A stretch of DNA of 57,749 nucleotides from NCBI GenBank assembly GCA_002238665.1, contig MPMU01000003.1, positions 1 through 57,749 on the forward strand. The letters run 5' to 3'. The notes under the pieces are model-generated. The model had not been told where the DNA came from, did not search any database, and saw only the letters and a program-made list of their open reading frames with translations. The translations under genes and the position numbers were made by a program. Below are positions 37,701 through 47,665 of this stretch, piece after piece. Within the stretch, counting starts at the first letter, position 1. Each line of letters begins with the position of its first letter. Source of the stretch: Gammaproteobacteria bacterium bin55 (GTDB taxonomy: Bacteria > Pseudomonadota > Gammaproteobacteria > Pseudomonadales > Azotimanducaceae).

Positions 37701-38921
37701 TTAGGGTATCCACCACTCAACCGTGTTAGACACATCTAGCGGTCCAGACTGGGTAATTACAATCTTTGCAAGTCTCGCAATAAGATTGTTCTTAGCTTGG
37801 CTTATCAAGTTGTAGTTAAACCTGTAACCTAGTTCAATATCCATTATGCGTGCAGAAAAACTAGGGTTTTTGGAGACCAGCTGAGGCATTTCTGTCGATA
37901 CCTTATCGTAATAAGACTCGGCACCGTCATAATGAAGACTGGCAAAATACCTCATGATGCCTGTGCAAACATGAGCCGCATTCTGCTCTACTTGCCAATG
38001 TTCTGACGGTAGTTTGCGCCAAGCTCGAGGCGATGAGCGCTTGTTCAACGCAACAGTTCCTGTTGCCGTTTCGAATTCTTGAACTTGATCTCGATCAGTT
38101 ATCTTTGATTCAGGTCCTGCCTCATTGGTGCTCTGTTCGGAAGAAATTTCTGATGCAAAGTTCGCGCGTTTAAGACTCTCATCGATCCGATCTTCAATAA
38201 ATTGAGGAAAAGATGTGTTCCATGCTTCTCGAACTAACCTGATGTTCCTAACGTCCGCACGAGGCAGGTGGTCAGATTTTTTAATGAGGTATTTAAGGAA
38301 TTCCTCGTCAATTGAATTCGGGCTGAGATGTTGTTGTAGCCATTGATTCAACCAAGTACAAATTCGCGAATCTAATGCAGAGTCGACCGCCTTCTCTAAA
38401 TCCAAACTTGGACCCATAATCTGCGTCAAGAATTTCACTTCCCGTTTCTCTGGAGCTAGTGCATTGTGAATTAGAAATGGCTCCATTACTTCACCGTTGC
38501 TTCTATCGGAATCTCGCGCAAACCATCGCCATTCAGCTCCATTTGTCAATGCCACAAACTCAGCTGAACCAACGGTCATCAAGTAAGAGCGAACTTGCGA
38601 CGTTCCTTCCCTATTCAAATCTGTATTTACCTTCTTAGCCTCTACAAGGATTCGGGCCTTTCCATCGTCATCTAGGATGGCATAGTCAACTCTGGTATTT
38701 AAGTGGTGATCAGTTGAAAACTCGAATCGCACTTTCCGAGGATCTTGTACGTCGTGCCCCAAGACCTTGATGAATGGATTGATGAGGCTTACTTTGGTTT
38801 GCTGTTCCGAATCGCAATGTTCTAAGTGCGGACCTACGTTCTCCGCATAGGCGCGGAGATCCGATAACAGATTGCTTTCACGTTCATCTTGTCCAGCGAA
38901 TTCACTCTGACTACCACTCAT
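37701..38921 (-). CDS. Solo HsdR-N-type PD-(D/E)XK nuclease-like protein
   Basis: The N-terminal half resembles the type I restriction HsdR N-terminal domain: E40 before VSLINPFIKVLGHDVQDPRK, then D79 (VDYAI) and E94-x-K96 (ILVEAKK), a complete PD-(D/E)XK core. No helicase domain follows. The remaining 240 or so residues have no motif I recognise, and the product is 406 residues. There are no hsdM or hsdS genes. It lies between tsf and pyrH, a position that is nearly always empty. It may be a restriction or phage-defence protein. The function is inferred only from the domain. Confidence 0.7.
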   Translation of the reverse strand: MSGSQSEFAGQDERESNLLSDLRAYAENVGPHLEHCDSEQQTKVSLINPFIKVLGHDVQDPRKVRFEFSTDHHLNTRVDYAILDDDGKARILVEAKKVNTDLNREGTSQVRSYLMTVGSAEFVALTNGAEWRWFARDSDRSNGEVMEPFLIHNALAPEKREVKFLTQIMGPSLDLEKAVDSALDSRICTWLNQWLQQHLSPNSIDEEFLKYLIKKSDHLPRADVRNIRLVREAWNTSFPQFIEDRIDESLKRANFASEISSEQSTNEAGPESKITDRDQVQEFETATGTVALNKRSSPRAWRKLPSEHWQVEQNAAHVCTGIMRYFASLHYDGAESYYDKVSTEMPQLVSKNPSFSARIMDIELGYRFNYNLISQAKNNLIARLAKIVITQSGPLDVSNTVEWWIP

Positions 38922-38935
38922 TTTTCTTAACCCTG

Positions 38936-38950
38936 ATTAATCCGATTAAT
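38936..38950. promoter_or_regulatory. Palindromic site before the nuclease-like gene
   Basis: ATTAATCCGATTAAT, symmetric apart from its centre, begins 15 bases upstream of the gene's ATG. Its position would suit an operator controlling the start of transcription or translation. No regulator gene is nearby. Confidence 0.3.
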
Positions 38951-39227
38951 TGGGTATGTGAGATGACATTCTCTATACCTCGCAATTTGAAGACTAAGAG
39001 TAGTCGGCCTGATGTGCATTCTCTCCTAGCCACTAACATTGCTATGCTTCGAGATCGCAGGCCAACTTGTGCACATTACGATGATACTCAAGCAAGTACA
39101 TTGTGAAAGACCAATTGGGAATGACTAAGCAAAGTCCATTGCTAATTCTTCATTCCCTGGACTGGTCCCGGCTAACACAACAGTTTGAGGTGTTATCGGT
39201 GTCAGAAGACTGAAAGATTGTGATCGA
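38951..39227. other. Gap between nuclease-like gene and tsf
   Basis: Together with the palindrome this is about 300 bases without a gene. I see no clear terminator for tsf and no convincing promoter, only short AT-rich stretches. Confidence 0.35.
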
Positions 39228-40031
39228 CTAAGAGGTAGCTTCACCTACTTGATATCGAACAAACTTCAGAACCTCTGCCTTGGCATCTTTTAAAACCTTT
39301 GAGACTGATACTTTGGGATCACGTACAAACCCTTGACTCAATAAGCAAGATTCAGACTCGAATTTCTTTAGCTGACCACCGACCATCCGTTCAATGATGT
39401 TGTCAGGCTTACGGTCTTCCGCAGATCGTGCACGTTCCAGGAGAATCTCTCTTTCCTTATCGACAACAGACGCTGGAAGTTGATCAGCGCTGACAACCAA
39501 GGGGGACATCGCCGTGATGTGCATAGCCATGTCGAGATTGATCGAGTCCGATCCTTCTTTAATTTCTAACAAAGTACCCACAGTACCGTTCGTGTGTATG
39601 TAAGACACAATTGTCCCTGGAGCACCTGACAATGTCGCCGCTCTGCGCAGAGAAACATTTTCACCCAGCGTCTGAACCAGTTCTTGTCGAGCCTGTTCAA
39701 AATCATTCAATGAATCAGGGCCGTTTTCTAACACACCGTCAGCTACCGACTTGATGAATTCAACAAATCTCTCATTCCTCGCCGCAAAATCAGTCTCTAC
39801 GTTAACTTCAACGATTGCACCTACACTAGCATCATCGTTGATGCTTGCCATCAATCGACCTTCGGCCGCATTACGGTCCGCTTTTTTCGTGGCCTTAACC
39901 GAACTCTGCTTGCGGAGATAGTCTATTGCCGCTTCTATATCCCAATCGGACTCAATGAGAGCCTTCTTACAGTCCGAAAGACCTGTACCGGTTCGTTCGC
40001 GTAATTCCTTTATCTTTACAAGATCTGACAA
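39228..40031 (-). CDS. tsf: Translation elongation factor Ts
   Basis: EF-Ts recharges EF-Tu by exchanging GDP. The N-terminal UBA-like segment (ELRERTGTGLSDCKKAL) and the core TDFAARNERFVEF are diagnostic. The length is 267 residues, slightly shorter than the E. coli protein. It is co-transcribed with rpsB, 57 bases upstream. Confidence 0.97.
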   Translation of the reverse strand: MSDLVKIKELRERTGTGLSDCKKALIESDWDIEAAIDYLRKQSSVKATKKADRNAAEGRLMASINDDASVGAIVEVNVETDFAARNERFVEFIKSVADGVLENGPDSLNDFEQARQELVQTLGENVSLRRAATLSGAPGTIVSYIHTNGTVGTLLEIKEGSDSINLDMAMHITAMSPLVVSADQLPASVVDKEREILLERARSAEDRKPDNIIERMVGGQLKKFESESCLLSQGFVRDPKVSVSKVLKDAKAEVLKFVRYQVGEATS

Positions 40032-40088
40032 CGTATTTGCTCCTGATTTAGCGCTAAAAAATAGCTGGTTTCGGTGTGTGGTTGCGTT

Positions 40089-40973
40089 CTAGGAGGGTGC
40101 TGAATCTGCTTTTTCTTCGTTGCCTTCAGCAACCGGTTCTGTTGCAGTTTGTGCCTCAGCCGCTGGCTCCTCAGATACCGGTTCAGCAACAGATTGTGCC
40201 TCTACCACCGGTTCCGCTTCCGCTGATTCCGCAGCAGATGTCTCTTCGGCTTCTTTCGCCTTGAAATCCGCTTCATGGACAGTTTCTTCGGCCATTTCGC
40301 GCCCCGCCACTACTTCGTCAGCAATTGCTTTAACGTAAAGCTGCACCGCTTTATAAGCATCGTCGTTGCCCGGGATTACCCAATCAACACCTGAAGGATC
40401 ACTATTGGTATCGACTACACCGATTACTGGTATCCCTAGTTTGTTCGCTTCGTTGACTGCAATGCGCTCGTAATTGACATCTACCACAAACATTGCATCC
40501 GGAAGCCCACTCATATCTTTGATACCGCCGAGGTTTCTTTCCAACTTGGCTAATTGACGACGTTTTTGTAGAGCTTCCTTCTTCAGCAATATGTCGAACT
40601 GGCCTTCCTTCTCCTGATCCTCAAGGTCCAGAAGACGATTGATTGAAGCCGAGATCGTCTTGTAATTGGTGAGCATCCCACCTAACCATCGTTGATCGAC
40701 GTATGGCATACCTACGCGTTGTGCTTGGTCGCGTATGGTTTTTTGTGCCGAGCGTTTGGTGCCAACAAACAAGATTGTTTTGTCTTGTGCTGACAGTAAT
40801 CGAACCACTGCCAACGCATCTTTGATTTTGTCAACGGTGCGTTCTAGGTGGATGATGTGAACGCGATTCCTAACTCCAAAAATATAAGGAGCCATTCGGG
40901 GATTCCAGTATCGTGCTTGGTGTCCAAAGTGAACTCCAGCATCCAACATTTCCCGCATGCTGATTTCAGCCAT
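40089..40973 (-). CDS. rpsB: 30S ribosomal protein S2 with an acidic C-terminal tail
   Basis: S2 binds the 30S head and helps recruit S1. The family start ([14 protein letters not shown]) and the later [19 protein letters not shown] are present. The protein has 294 residues, about 50 more than E. coli S2. From about residue 225 the chain is an Ala/Glu/Val/Pro tail with loose repeats of the form E-P-V-x-E. The DNA of the tail is repetitive. It is the first gene of the rpsB-tsf transcript. Confidence 0.96.
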   Translation of the reverse strand: MAEISMREMLDAGVHFGHQARYWNPRMAPYIFGVRNRVHIIHLERTVDKIKDALAVVRLLSAQDKTILFVGTKRSAQKTIRDQAQRVGMPYVDQRWLGGMLTNYKTISASINRLLDLEDQEKEGQFDILLKKEALQKRRQLAKLERNLGGIKDMSGLPDAMFVVDVNYERIAVNEANKLGIPVIGVVDTNSDPSGVDWVIPGNDDAYKAVQLYVKAIADEVVAGREMAEETVHEADFKAKEAEETSAAESAEAEPVVEAQSVAEPVSEEPAAEAQTATEPVAEGNEEKADSAPS

Positions 40974-41031
40974 AAAATTCTCCGGGTTAATACGACTAGC
41001 GTGTTACCGTATCTGGCTTTAAGTTGAATAC

Positions 41032-41046
41032 GTGGTCAAAAACCAC
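41032..41046 (-). promoter_or_regulatory. Hairpin in the rpsB leader
   Basis: GTGGT-5-ACCAC, about 59 bases before the rpsB start. rpsB leaders in this class carry conserved hairpins used for autoregulation by S2. I cannot confirm that this one belongs to that motif. Confidence 0.3.
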
Positions 41047-41125
41047 CACCCGCAACCAAGCTCGGTCAGATAACGGTGTATCTTTAAGAGCGTGAACTCC
41101 TATGTGGTTATGAATTTTAGAAAGC

Positions 41126-41155
41126 TATAGCGAAATCTGAACACCAATACGTCAA
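41126..41155 (-). promoter_or_regulatory. Candidate rpsB promoter
   Basis: On the minus strand a -35-like TTGACG (41150-41155) and a -10-like GCTATA (41126-41131) are separated by 18 bases. This leaves a leader of about 145 bases before rpsB, long enough for translational feedback. Confidence 0.4.
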
Positions 41156-41193
41156 TATCAATACTGAAGTAACAATTAGACCTACCTAATTTC

Positions 41194-42000
41194 ATGACCA
41201 TTCTGACCGAATCTGAAATCGAAAAAATGCGCGTCGCTGGCCGCTTGGCAGCAAGCGTGCTGGAAATGATTGGAGAATATGTTCAACCCGGCACTTCAAC
41301 AGAGGATCTAGACCAGCGATGTCATGAGTTCATAACTAACGATTTAGCCTCTATCCCAGCGCCACTGAACTACGGTGGTAAAAACGGCCAACCTCCGTTT
41401 CCGAAGTCAATCTGTACTTCAGTCAATCACGTCGTCTGTCACGGCATACCTTCGGATTCAAAAGTTCTAAAGAGTGGTGACATTGTGAATATCGATGTGA
41501 CCGTCATCAAGGATGGCTTTCATGGCGACACTAGCAAAATGTTCTTTGTCGGCAAACCAACGGTATTGGCAAAACGACTCGTTCAGGTCACTCAAGACTG
41601 TATGTACCGGGGCATTGAAACCGTGAGAGATGGGTCTACCTTAGGTGACATTGGCTACGCAATCCAAGAGTACGCTGAACGCAACCGATTCTCCGTCGTA
41701 CGAGAATTTTGTGGGCACGGCATTGGTCGAATATTCCACGATGACCCACAGGTATTGCATTACGGATACAAAAACACCGGTCAGCGACTCACAGCCGGCA
41801 TGGCATTCACGATTGAACCCATGATCAACGCTGGCCGACGGCAAATACGCCTCCTACCTGATCAATGGACTGTGGTGACCAAAGACCACAAACTTTCTGC
41901 ACAGTGGGAACATACCATTTTGGTTACCGAGACAGGTGCAGAGATACTGACGCTTCGCGATGAAGAACAAAGAACAAGATTCACAGACGCTTCCGCTTAG
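41194..42000 (+). CDS. map: Methionine aminopeptidase type I
   Basis: Map removes the initiator methionine. The metal ligands lie in VNIDVTVIKDGFHGDTSK (two Asp), CGHGIGRIFH (His), FTIEPM (Glu) and QWEHTILVTE (Glu). The length of 268 residues is normal. It is divergent from rpsB, as in most relatives, and overlaps glnD by 41 bases. Confidence 0.96.
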   Translation: MTILTESEIEKMRVAGRLAASVLEMIGEYVQPGTSTEDLDQRCHEFITNDLASIPAPLNYGGKNGQPPFPKSICTSVNHVVCHGIPSDSKVLKSGDIVNIDVTVIKDGFHGDTSKMFFVGKPTVLAKRLVQVTQDCMYRGIETVRDGSTLGDIGYAIQEYAERNRFSVVREFCGHGIGRIFHDDPQVLHYGYKNTGQRLTAGMAFTIEPMINAGRRQIRLLPDQWTVVTKDHKLSAQWEHTILVTETGAEILTLRDEEQRTRFTDASA

Positions 42001-44593
42001 TGCTCTAAAAACTCGAATCCAGAGGGCTGACCAAAACCTGTTTGATAGTTTCTGGTCGAATGCGGACGTAGAAGCACTCGTAACCCGCCGCTCAACGTTT
42101 ATCGACGGCTTTCTGAGTGAGCTATGGCAGCAGTGGTTCCATAAAGACCAAAACTACGCATTGATGGCGGTGGGTGGTTACGGTCGCGGCGAACTCCATC
42201 CAAAGTCTGACGTGGATTTACTGGTTCTTGTCAAGTCTGCTTCCCATAAAAATGAAACTGTCGAAGCATTCATCAGGCTTCTTTGGGATCTTGGCTTGGA
42301 TATCGGCATCAGTGTTCGAACTCCGTCAGACTGTCTGCAGAACGCCAGAGATGATCTCACAGTAATGACTTCGTTGATTGAACGTCGATTGATCTGTGGA
42401 TCCGGGAAATTGGCACAATTACTCGATCGACAACTTGACAAGCGCAGTTTATGGCCGGCAAAGAAATTCTTTCAGTCAAAGGTTTCAGAACAGGAAGCGC
42501 GGCACGAGAGATTTGCAGATGTTGAGTATGGACTAGAACCTGATATCAAGAGTTCTCCAGGCGGACTTCGGGATATCCAAACAATCTGTTGGGTAACTAA
42601 CCGAGCATTTGGTACGGACGACCCACATGAATTGTGCGAGCTAGGTGTATTAACCAGCCGAGAATCTGAAACCCTCCTGCAATGCAAGCGATTTCTGTGG
42701 AAGATTCGATTCGCATTACACGTGGTCTCAAATCGAAAAACTGATCAACTGCTGTTTGATTATCAAAGAGAAATCGCAGAGCGATTTGGTTATCAGGATC
42801 AAGAAGGACTGCAGGCGATTGAGATCTTCATGCGCGATTACTATCGCCATGTGCTGGACCTGCGTGAAGTCAACGACATAGTCATCCAGACAATCAAAGA
42901 GAATTTTCGAGAGCGATTCTTTACAGGAAGAATTCGACCTATCAACGATAGGTTCCGGTTACGTTCTAACTATCTTGAGGTCAAATCTCCAGATGTATTC
43001 AAGGAACACCCGCCCGCTCTTATGGAGTTGTTTGTTCATCTCGCCAACAACAGAGGTGCTCGAGGAGTTCGCGCCGATACGATCAGGTTGGTCCGTGAGC
43101 ATCTCTACCTAATAGATGAAAATTTCCGAAAACTACCTGAGGTATCTGGATATTTCCTTGAACTATTAAGGTCCCCTCACCGCCTGGTAAGCCAACTGAC
43201 AAGACTTCGCCGCTACGGAATCCTCGGTAGGTACATCCCAGAGTTTGGTCGAGTGATCGGGCATATGCAACACGATCTTTACCACATCTACACGGTTGAC
43301 GCTCACACCATGATGTTGGTGAGAAACCTACGACGATTTTTCATGGAGGATTTCGAACAGGACATTCCACTGATCGAAGATGTCGCACCTGCCATAGACG
43401 AAATCGAACTGTTATATCTTGCGGCGATATTCCATGACCTTGGCAAAGGTCTAAAAGGCGATCATTCAAATCTCGGTGCTGAGAATGCGTTGCAGTTCTG
43501 CAAGCAACTCCGGTTAAACGAAGAACAACAAGATTTAGTCGTCTGGTTAGTCCAGAACCATCTTCTCATGTCAACCACATCGCAAAGGAAGGACATCTCC
43601 AGCCCGGAAGTGATTCGACGGTTCGCAGAGCAGTTGCACTCTATGAGATATTTGAACTACCTAGTGCTTCTCACCGTCGCTGATATCAAAGCGACCGCAC
43701 CCAAGCTTCTCAATTCTTGGCGGTCTTCTCTCCTACAGCAACTCTATTGGAGTACACGAGCTGTCTTAGAAGAAGGAATTAACGTCGAAAGCGATGTCAG
43801 AAAGAACATCGAAGAAAAGAAGCGCGCGACCGCCAGGATCGTTCGCGAAAGAGGTCACCAGGTCACTAATCTGGACTACCTATGGGACGATACAACCGAT
43901 GGGTTCATCCTTAACCACAGTAGTGAGATGCTTGCAACAATGGCAATCTCGTTGGATCAAAGAACTAGCTCAACTCATCCAGTCGTGTTACTCGAACACT
44001 CTGCTATCAATTCAACGGTTCACAACCTCTATGACCTCTTTATCTGTTCGCCCAATAGAAAACGGCTGTTCGCGGATTGTGTCACAGCAATCGGGCACCT
44101 AAACCTTGAAGTGATGAGTGCGAGGATTTTTACAGGACCCTCAGGTTCCTGCTATGACTCATTTGTCGTCATGACGCAGGAAGGTGTTGAACTTAGCAAG
44201 AACGAACTAGATCGCACCATAAATACAGTCAAACGCGTGCTCTCAGGTGAGCGAGCTATCAAGAAACGTAATCAACGAATCCCGCGGCGATTGAAACACT
44301 TCAATATTCCGTCCAAGATTTCAATTAAAGACAGTGCCACAGACGGACGAAGTGAGCTGGAACTGGTTGCCGCTGATCGCGCCGGGTTGCTGGCATTGGT
44401 TGGCGATTTCTTTGACGAAATCGATATTGACATTCTGGCAGCGCGGATATCGACATTTGGCGAACGAGTGGAAGATTATTTCACCATAGCTAATCGAGAC
44501 GGCACCGGCAAGCTATCTGAAGAACAGTTACATCAGATTTACGAGGTCCTGCCGAAACGGATCAATATGGATCTTGTAGAAGCACCCGCATAG
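41960..44593 (+). CDS. glnD: Bifunctional uridylyltransferase/uridylyl-removing enzyme GlnD
   Basis: GlnD senses glutamine and modifies the PII protein. The nucleotidyltransferase motif GGYGRGELHPKSDVDLL is at about 70-88, the HD phosphohydrolase motif FHDLGKGLKGDHS at about 490, and two ACT domains lie at the C-terminus (ELVAADRAGLLALVGDFF in the last). The length of 877 residues is normal. The ATG at 41960 lies inside map, and no later ATG precedes the catalytic domain. Confidence 0.96.
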   Translation: MKNKEQDSQTLPLSALKTRIQRADQNLFDSFWSNADVEALVTRRSTFIDGFLSELWQQWFHKDQNYALMAVGGYGRGELHPKSDVDLLVLVKSASHKNETVEAFIRLLWDLGLDIGISVRTPSDCLQNARDDLTVMTSLIERRLICGSGKLAQLLDRQLDKRSLWPAKKFFQSKVSEQEARHERFADVEYGLEPDIKSSPGGLRDIQTICWVTNRAFGTDDPHELCELGVLTSRESETLLQCKRFLWKIRFALHVVSNRKTDQLLFDYQREIAERFGYQDQEGLQAIEIFMRDYYRHVLDLREVNDIVIQTIKENFRERFFTGRIRPINDRFRLRSNYLEVKSPDVFKEHPPALMELFVHLANNRGARGVRADTIRLVREHLYLIDENFRKLPEVSGYFLELLRSPHRLVSQLTRLRRYGILGRYIPEFGRVIGHMQHDLYHIYTVDAHTMMLVRNLRRFFMEDFEQDIPLIEDVAPAIDEIELLYLAAIFHDLGKGLKGDHSNLGAENALQFCKQLRLNEEQQDLVVWLVQNHLLMSTTSQRKDISSPEVIRRFAEQLHSMRYLNYLVLLTVADIKATAPKLLNSWRSSLLQQLYWSTRAVLEEGINVESDVRKNIEEKKRATARIVRERGHQVTNLDYLWDDTTDGFILNHSSEMLATMAISLDQRTSSTHPVVLLEHSAINSTVHNLYDLFICSPNRKRLFADCVTAIGHLNLEVMSARIFTGPSGSCYDSFVVMTQEGVELSKNELDRTINTVKRVLSGERAIKKRNQRIPRRLKHFNIPSKISIKDSATDGRSELELVAADRAGLLALVGDFFDEIDIDILAARISTFGERVEDYFTIANRDGTGKLSEEQLHQIYEVLPKRINMDLVEAPA

Positions 44594-44604
44594 TAATTTC
44601 AACC

Positions 44605-45795
44605 GTGAATCCATATCTCAAGAACCTAGAACAATACCCGTTTGAACGGCTAGACACCTTAAAGTCTTGTCTCGAACCCAAAACGACCCAACCTCATATT
44701 TCTCTAGCACTCGGTGAGCCAAAGCATGACCCACCTGAGTCTGTCGTCTATCTTCTTAGTAGCAGGGAAATGGTGATCCAGGGATTGTCTTCCTACCCCA
44801 CGACTCGAGGTACTCTAGAGCTACGTCAGGCAATTTCCGATTGGAACTTGAAACGCTACGACATTTCGCTGGATCCGTACACTCAAGTTCTACCCGTAAA
44901 CGGCACACGGGAAGCCTTATTCTCGTTCGGGCAGGCCGTTCTCAGTGGCAAAGAAGGTTCCCGAGTTGTATTTCCAAATCCGTTTTACCAAATCTACGAA
45001 GGCGCGGCGCTTCTGCGTGGCGCTCGACCCTATCTAATACCTAATACCGAAGCACCAATTTATCAGGAAGTCCCCAATGAAATATGGGAACAAACTGAGT
45101 TGGTCTACATCTGTTCGCCTAACAACCCATCAGGACATGTGATGGACTCGGAAGATCTAAGTTTCTTGATCCATCAAGCGCTCGAGTATGACTTTGTAAT
45201 CGCGTCGGACGAGTGTTACTCAGAAATTTATTACGACGAAAATCATCCGCCGAACGGATTGCTAGAAGTAGCAAGATCCGTGGGAAATCCGGAATTTACC
45301 AACTGCGTGGCGTTTAACAGCCTCTCAAAGCGTTCAAACTTACCAGGCTTGCGGTCTGGGTTTGTTGCGGGCGACAAAGCTCTCCTTGCTCAATACTATC
45401 AGTACCGCACCTACCACGGTTGTGCCATGTCCACCCACTCTCAAGCCGCTAGCAAATGGGCGTGGAGCGATGAAGCGCATGTCGTCGAAAACAGAGCGAT
45501 CTATCGAGAAAAATTTCGCGCAACTCGAAAAATTCTCGAGCAGACTCTGGACATCCATCAGCCTGAAGGTGGTTTTTATTACTGGCCCCTACTCCCCGTA
45601 GACGATCAAGAATTTGCTGCTCAGCTATATGTTCATGAGAACATTACTGTTCTCCCCGGTTCCTATCTAGGTCGTAGTTTTGGGGCAGGAAATCCAGGCT
45701 TGAATCGAGTAAGGCTTGCATTAGTAGCCCCTCTGGAAGAGTGCATCAATGCAATCACTCGACTTTGCGAGTTTCTTCAAAAGGTGAAATCTTGA
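44605..45795 (+). CDS. dapC: Succinyldiaminopimelate transaminase
   Basis: DapC is the PLP aminotransferase of the succinylase lysine pathway. VYICSPNNPSGHV, ASDECYSEIY and the Schiff-base lysine in FNSLSKRSNLPGLRSGF are clear. The length of 396 residues is normal. The start is a GTG 11 bases after glnD. The stop overlaps the dapE start. The glnD-dapC order matches Pseudomonas. Confidence 0.92.
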   Translation: MNPYLKNLEQYPFERLDTLKSCLEPKTTQPHISLALGEPKHDPPESVVYLLSSREMVIQGLSSYPTTRGTLELRQAISDWNLKRYDISLDPYTQVLPVNGTREALFSFGQAVLSGKEGSRVVFPNPFYQIYEGAALLRGARPYLIPNTEAPIYQEVPNEIWEQTELVYICSPNNPSGHVMDSEDLSFLIHQALEYDFVIASDECYSEIYYDENHPPNGLLEVARSVGNPEFTNCVAFNSLSKRSNLPGLRSGFVAGDKALLAQYYQYRTYHGCAMSTHSQAASKWAWSDEAHVVENRAIYREKFRATRKILEQTLDIHQPEGGFYYWPLLPVDDQEFAAQLYVHENITVLPGSYLGRSFGAGNPGLNRVRLALVAPLEECINAITRLCEFLQKVKS

Positions 45796-46928
45796 AAGAC
45801 GAGGTCCTTGACTTAACCAAACAGTTGATCAGTCGTCGTTCGATCACACCTGAAGATGCTGGCTGTCAAGACTTGATCGCCGACATCCTCAAAGATTGCG
45901 GTTTTGCAGTAAAACACATGAAATTCGGAGATGTCGACAATCTCTGGGCAACGTATGGCGAACAACAGCCTCGTTGTGTTTTCGCGGGACATACCGACGT
46001 AGTACCTACAGGCTCTTTGAATCTCTGGGCATCGGACCCATTCGAGCCAACTATTCGCGACGATCACCTCTTTGGACGAGGGGCCGCTGACATGAAGTCA
46101 AGTATTGCGGCGATGGTGATTGCCGCAAAAGAATTTTGCCGTGAACACCCTGAACCGAAAAGCTCTATCGGATTCCTAATCACGAGCGATGAAGAAGGCG
46201 AAGCCGTCAACGGTACCGTTAAAGTGATTGACGAGCTTTACGCCAATAACGAGACTTTTAACTACGCCATCGTAGGCGAACCCTCTTCCAGTGAAACTGT
46301 CGGAGATGTCATGCGAGTCGGCCGTCGTGGTTCGCTTTCTGGTCAACTGAAATTGACCGGAACACTCGGCCATGTGGCATATGCAGACATCACACCAAAT
46401 CCTATCCATGAACTCATCCGTACCTTTGTGTCGCTCGTTGAGCGAACCTGGGATCACGGCAATGACTTTTTTACACCCACAACATTTCAGATCTCCAACC
46501 TGAACAGCGGCACGGGTGCATTGAACGTGATTCCTGCGGAATTGCTACTCGAGTTCAATTTTCGGTTCAATACTGAGCAGACCAAAGAGTCGCTCATAGC
46601 GGTCGTCGAGCAACAGATTGATGCAATTCACCCTGAAATCAAGTCAGCAATAAAGTGGAACCAATCCGGCCAGCCTTTTCTGTCTAGTCAAGCGAATCTC
46701 ACTGAGGCCGCGGTTGGCGCGATCGAGGATGTAATGGGGATTCAGACGTCGAAATCCACCTCAGGCGGCACCTCAGATGCACGTTTCCTAGTACCCAAAG
46801 GTATCGAAACCGTCGAAATCGGCCCGGTAAATCACACGATACACAAGATTAATGAGTGTGTGGCAGTAGACGAACTCGAACCTCTAGCAAACATCTATTT
46901 AAGAACGCTCGAACGACTACTTCTATGA
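45792..46928 (+). CDS. dapE: Succinyl-diaminopimelate desuccinylase
   Basis: DapE is a dinuclear zinc hydrolase giving LL-diaminopimelate. The metal-binding blocks FAGHTDVVPTG, GRGAADMKSS, TSDEEGEAVNGT and GPVNHTIHKINE are in order. I choose the TTG at 45792: it overlaps the dapC stop as TTGA, is preceded by AAGGTG, and gives the usual N-terminus (VLDLTKQLISRRSITPEDAG). A start at 45741 would add 17 residues lying within dapC. The protein has 378 residues. Confidence 0.94.
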   Translation: MKDEVLDLTKQLISRRSITPEDAGCQDLIADILKDCGFAVKHMKFGDVDNLWATYGEQQPRCVFAGHTDVVPTGSLNLWASDPFEPTIRDDHLFGRGAADMKSSIAAMVIAAKEFCREHPEPKSSIGFLITSDEEGEAVNGTVKVIDELYANNETFNYAIVGEPSSSETVGDVMRVGRRGSLSGQLKLTGTLGHVAYADITPNPIHELIRTFVSLVERTWDHGNDFFTPTTFQISNLNSGTGALNVIPAELLLEFNFRFNTEQTKESLIAVVEQQIDAIHPEIKSAIKWNQSGQPFLSSQANLTEAAVGAIEDVMGIQTSKSTSGGTSDARFLVPKGIETVEIGPVNHTIHKINECVAVDELEPLANIYLRTLERLLL

Positions 46929-47665
46929 AATGGGTCGGTATTGGTTTAGCCATTGCGATCACATTCTGCATTTTGTTTTTGATACTGGCACCAGCACGAT
47001 TTGTCGTCCAAAGAATTGATCCAAATCAACAGTTTCTCCGTGAGGCAACGGGCACAATTTGGGTAGGTCAGGTAAATACCTACCATCGAACAGCATTGCT
47101 AGGTCACGTGGCTTGGCAAGCCAAGCCAGCATCGTTATTACGCGGCAAAATAGCCTACTCGCTAGAGTACATAGGACATGGTGTCAGCCTGGAAGCCGAA
47201 ACGGAGCGAGGCTGGTCGACGCTAAGTGTCGTGTTAAACGGACAGATCGATCCTCAGGCAATCAATCTCATACTTTCGCACTACGAGATGGATATCACTG
47301 GTAGCTTGGAGATACAAGACCTCTCCATTTCATTGACCGATGACGGTGTAATCAATCTGGCAGAAGGTGAAATTCACTGGGCCGGAGGCTCAGTTCACTA
47401 TGGATTAGGTTCAAATGTACACCAAACTCGCCTGCCCGCGATGGTTGGTCGCTTCCATAAGCAAAATGGAGGTATTCAGTTAACGATTTCTGAAGGCGAG
47501 CGAGAACTAATGCTGATGACCGCGATGTACGATCCAGCCACCGGAGAGATAGCGATCTCAGCCTCAAATCGACTGGTGGTCCTGGCCGATGCACCATGGC
47601 TCACGAAAGGCGAGGAGAGTGACATCGCATTCACCGTTTACGAAAAACTGTTTGAGCCGGACTAA
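46925..47665 (+). CDS. gspN: Type II secretion system protein N
   Basis: GspN is an accessory inner-membrane protein of type II secretion. One N-terminal membrane segment (WVGIGLAIAITFCILFLILA) is followed by a periplasmic domain with GTIWVGQ and LHG-like beta repeats, typical of the family. The start ATG at 46925 overlaps the dapE stop as ATGA. A longer frame from 46856 lies inside dapE. The protein has 246 residues. gspC and gspD follow. Confidence 0.75.
   Translation: MKWVGIGLAIAITFCILFLILAPARFVVQRIDPNQQFLREATGTIWVGQVNTYHRTALLGHVAWQAKPASLLRGKIAYSLEYIGHGVSLEAETERGWSTLSVVLNGQIDPQAINLILSHYEMDITGSLEIQDLSISLTDDGVINLAEGEIHWAGGSVHYGLGSNVHQTRLPAMVGRFHKQNGGIQLTISEGERELMLMTAMYDPATGEIAISASNRLVVLADAPWLTKGEESDIAFTVYEKLFEPD

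Noticed and set aside
40120-40338. Plus-strand frames of Ala/Ser- and Pro/Gln-rich sequence
   Set aside because: They are the reverse reading of the repetitive rpsB tail.
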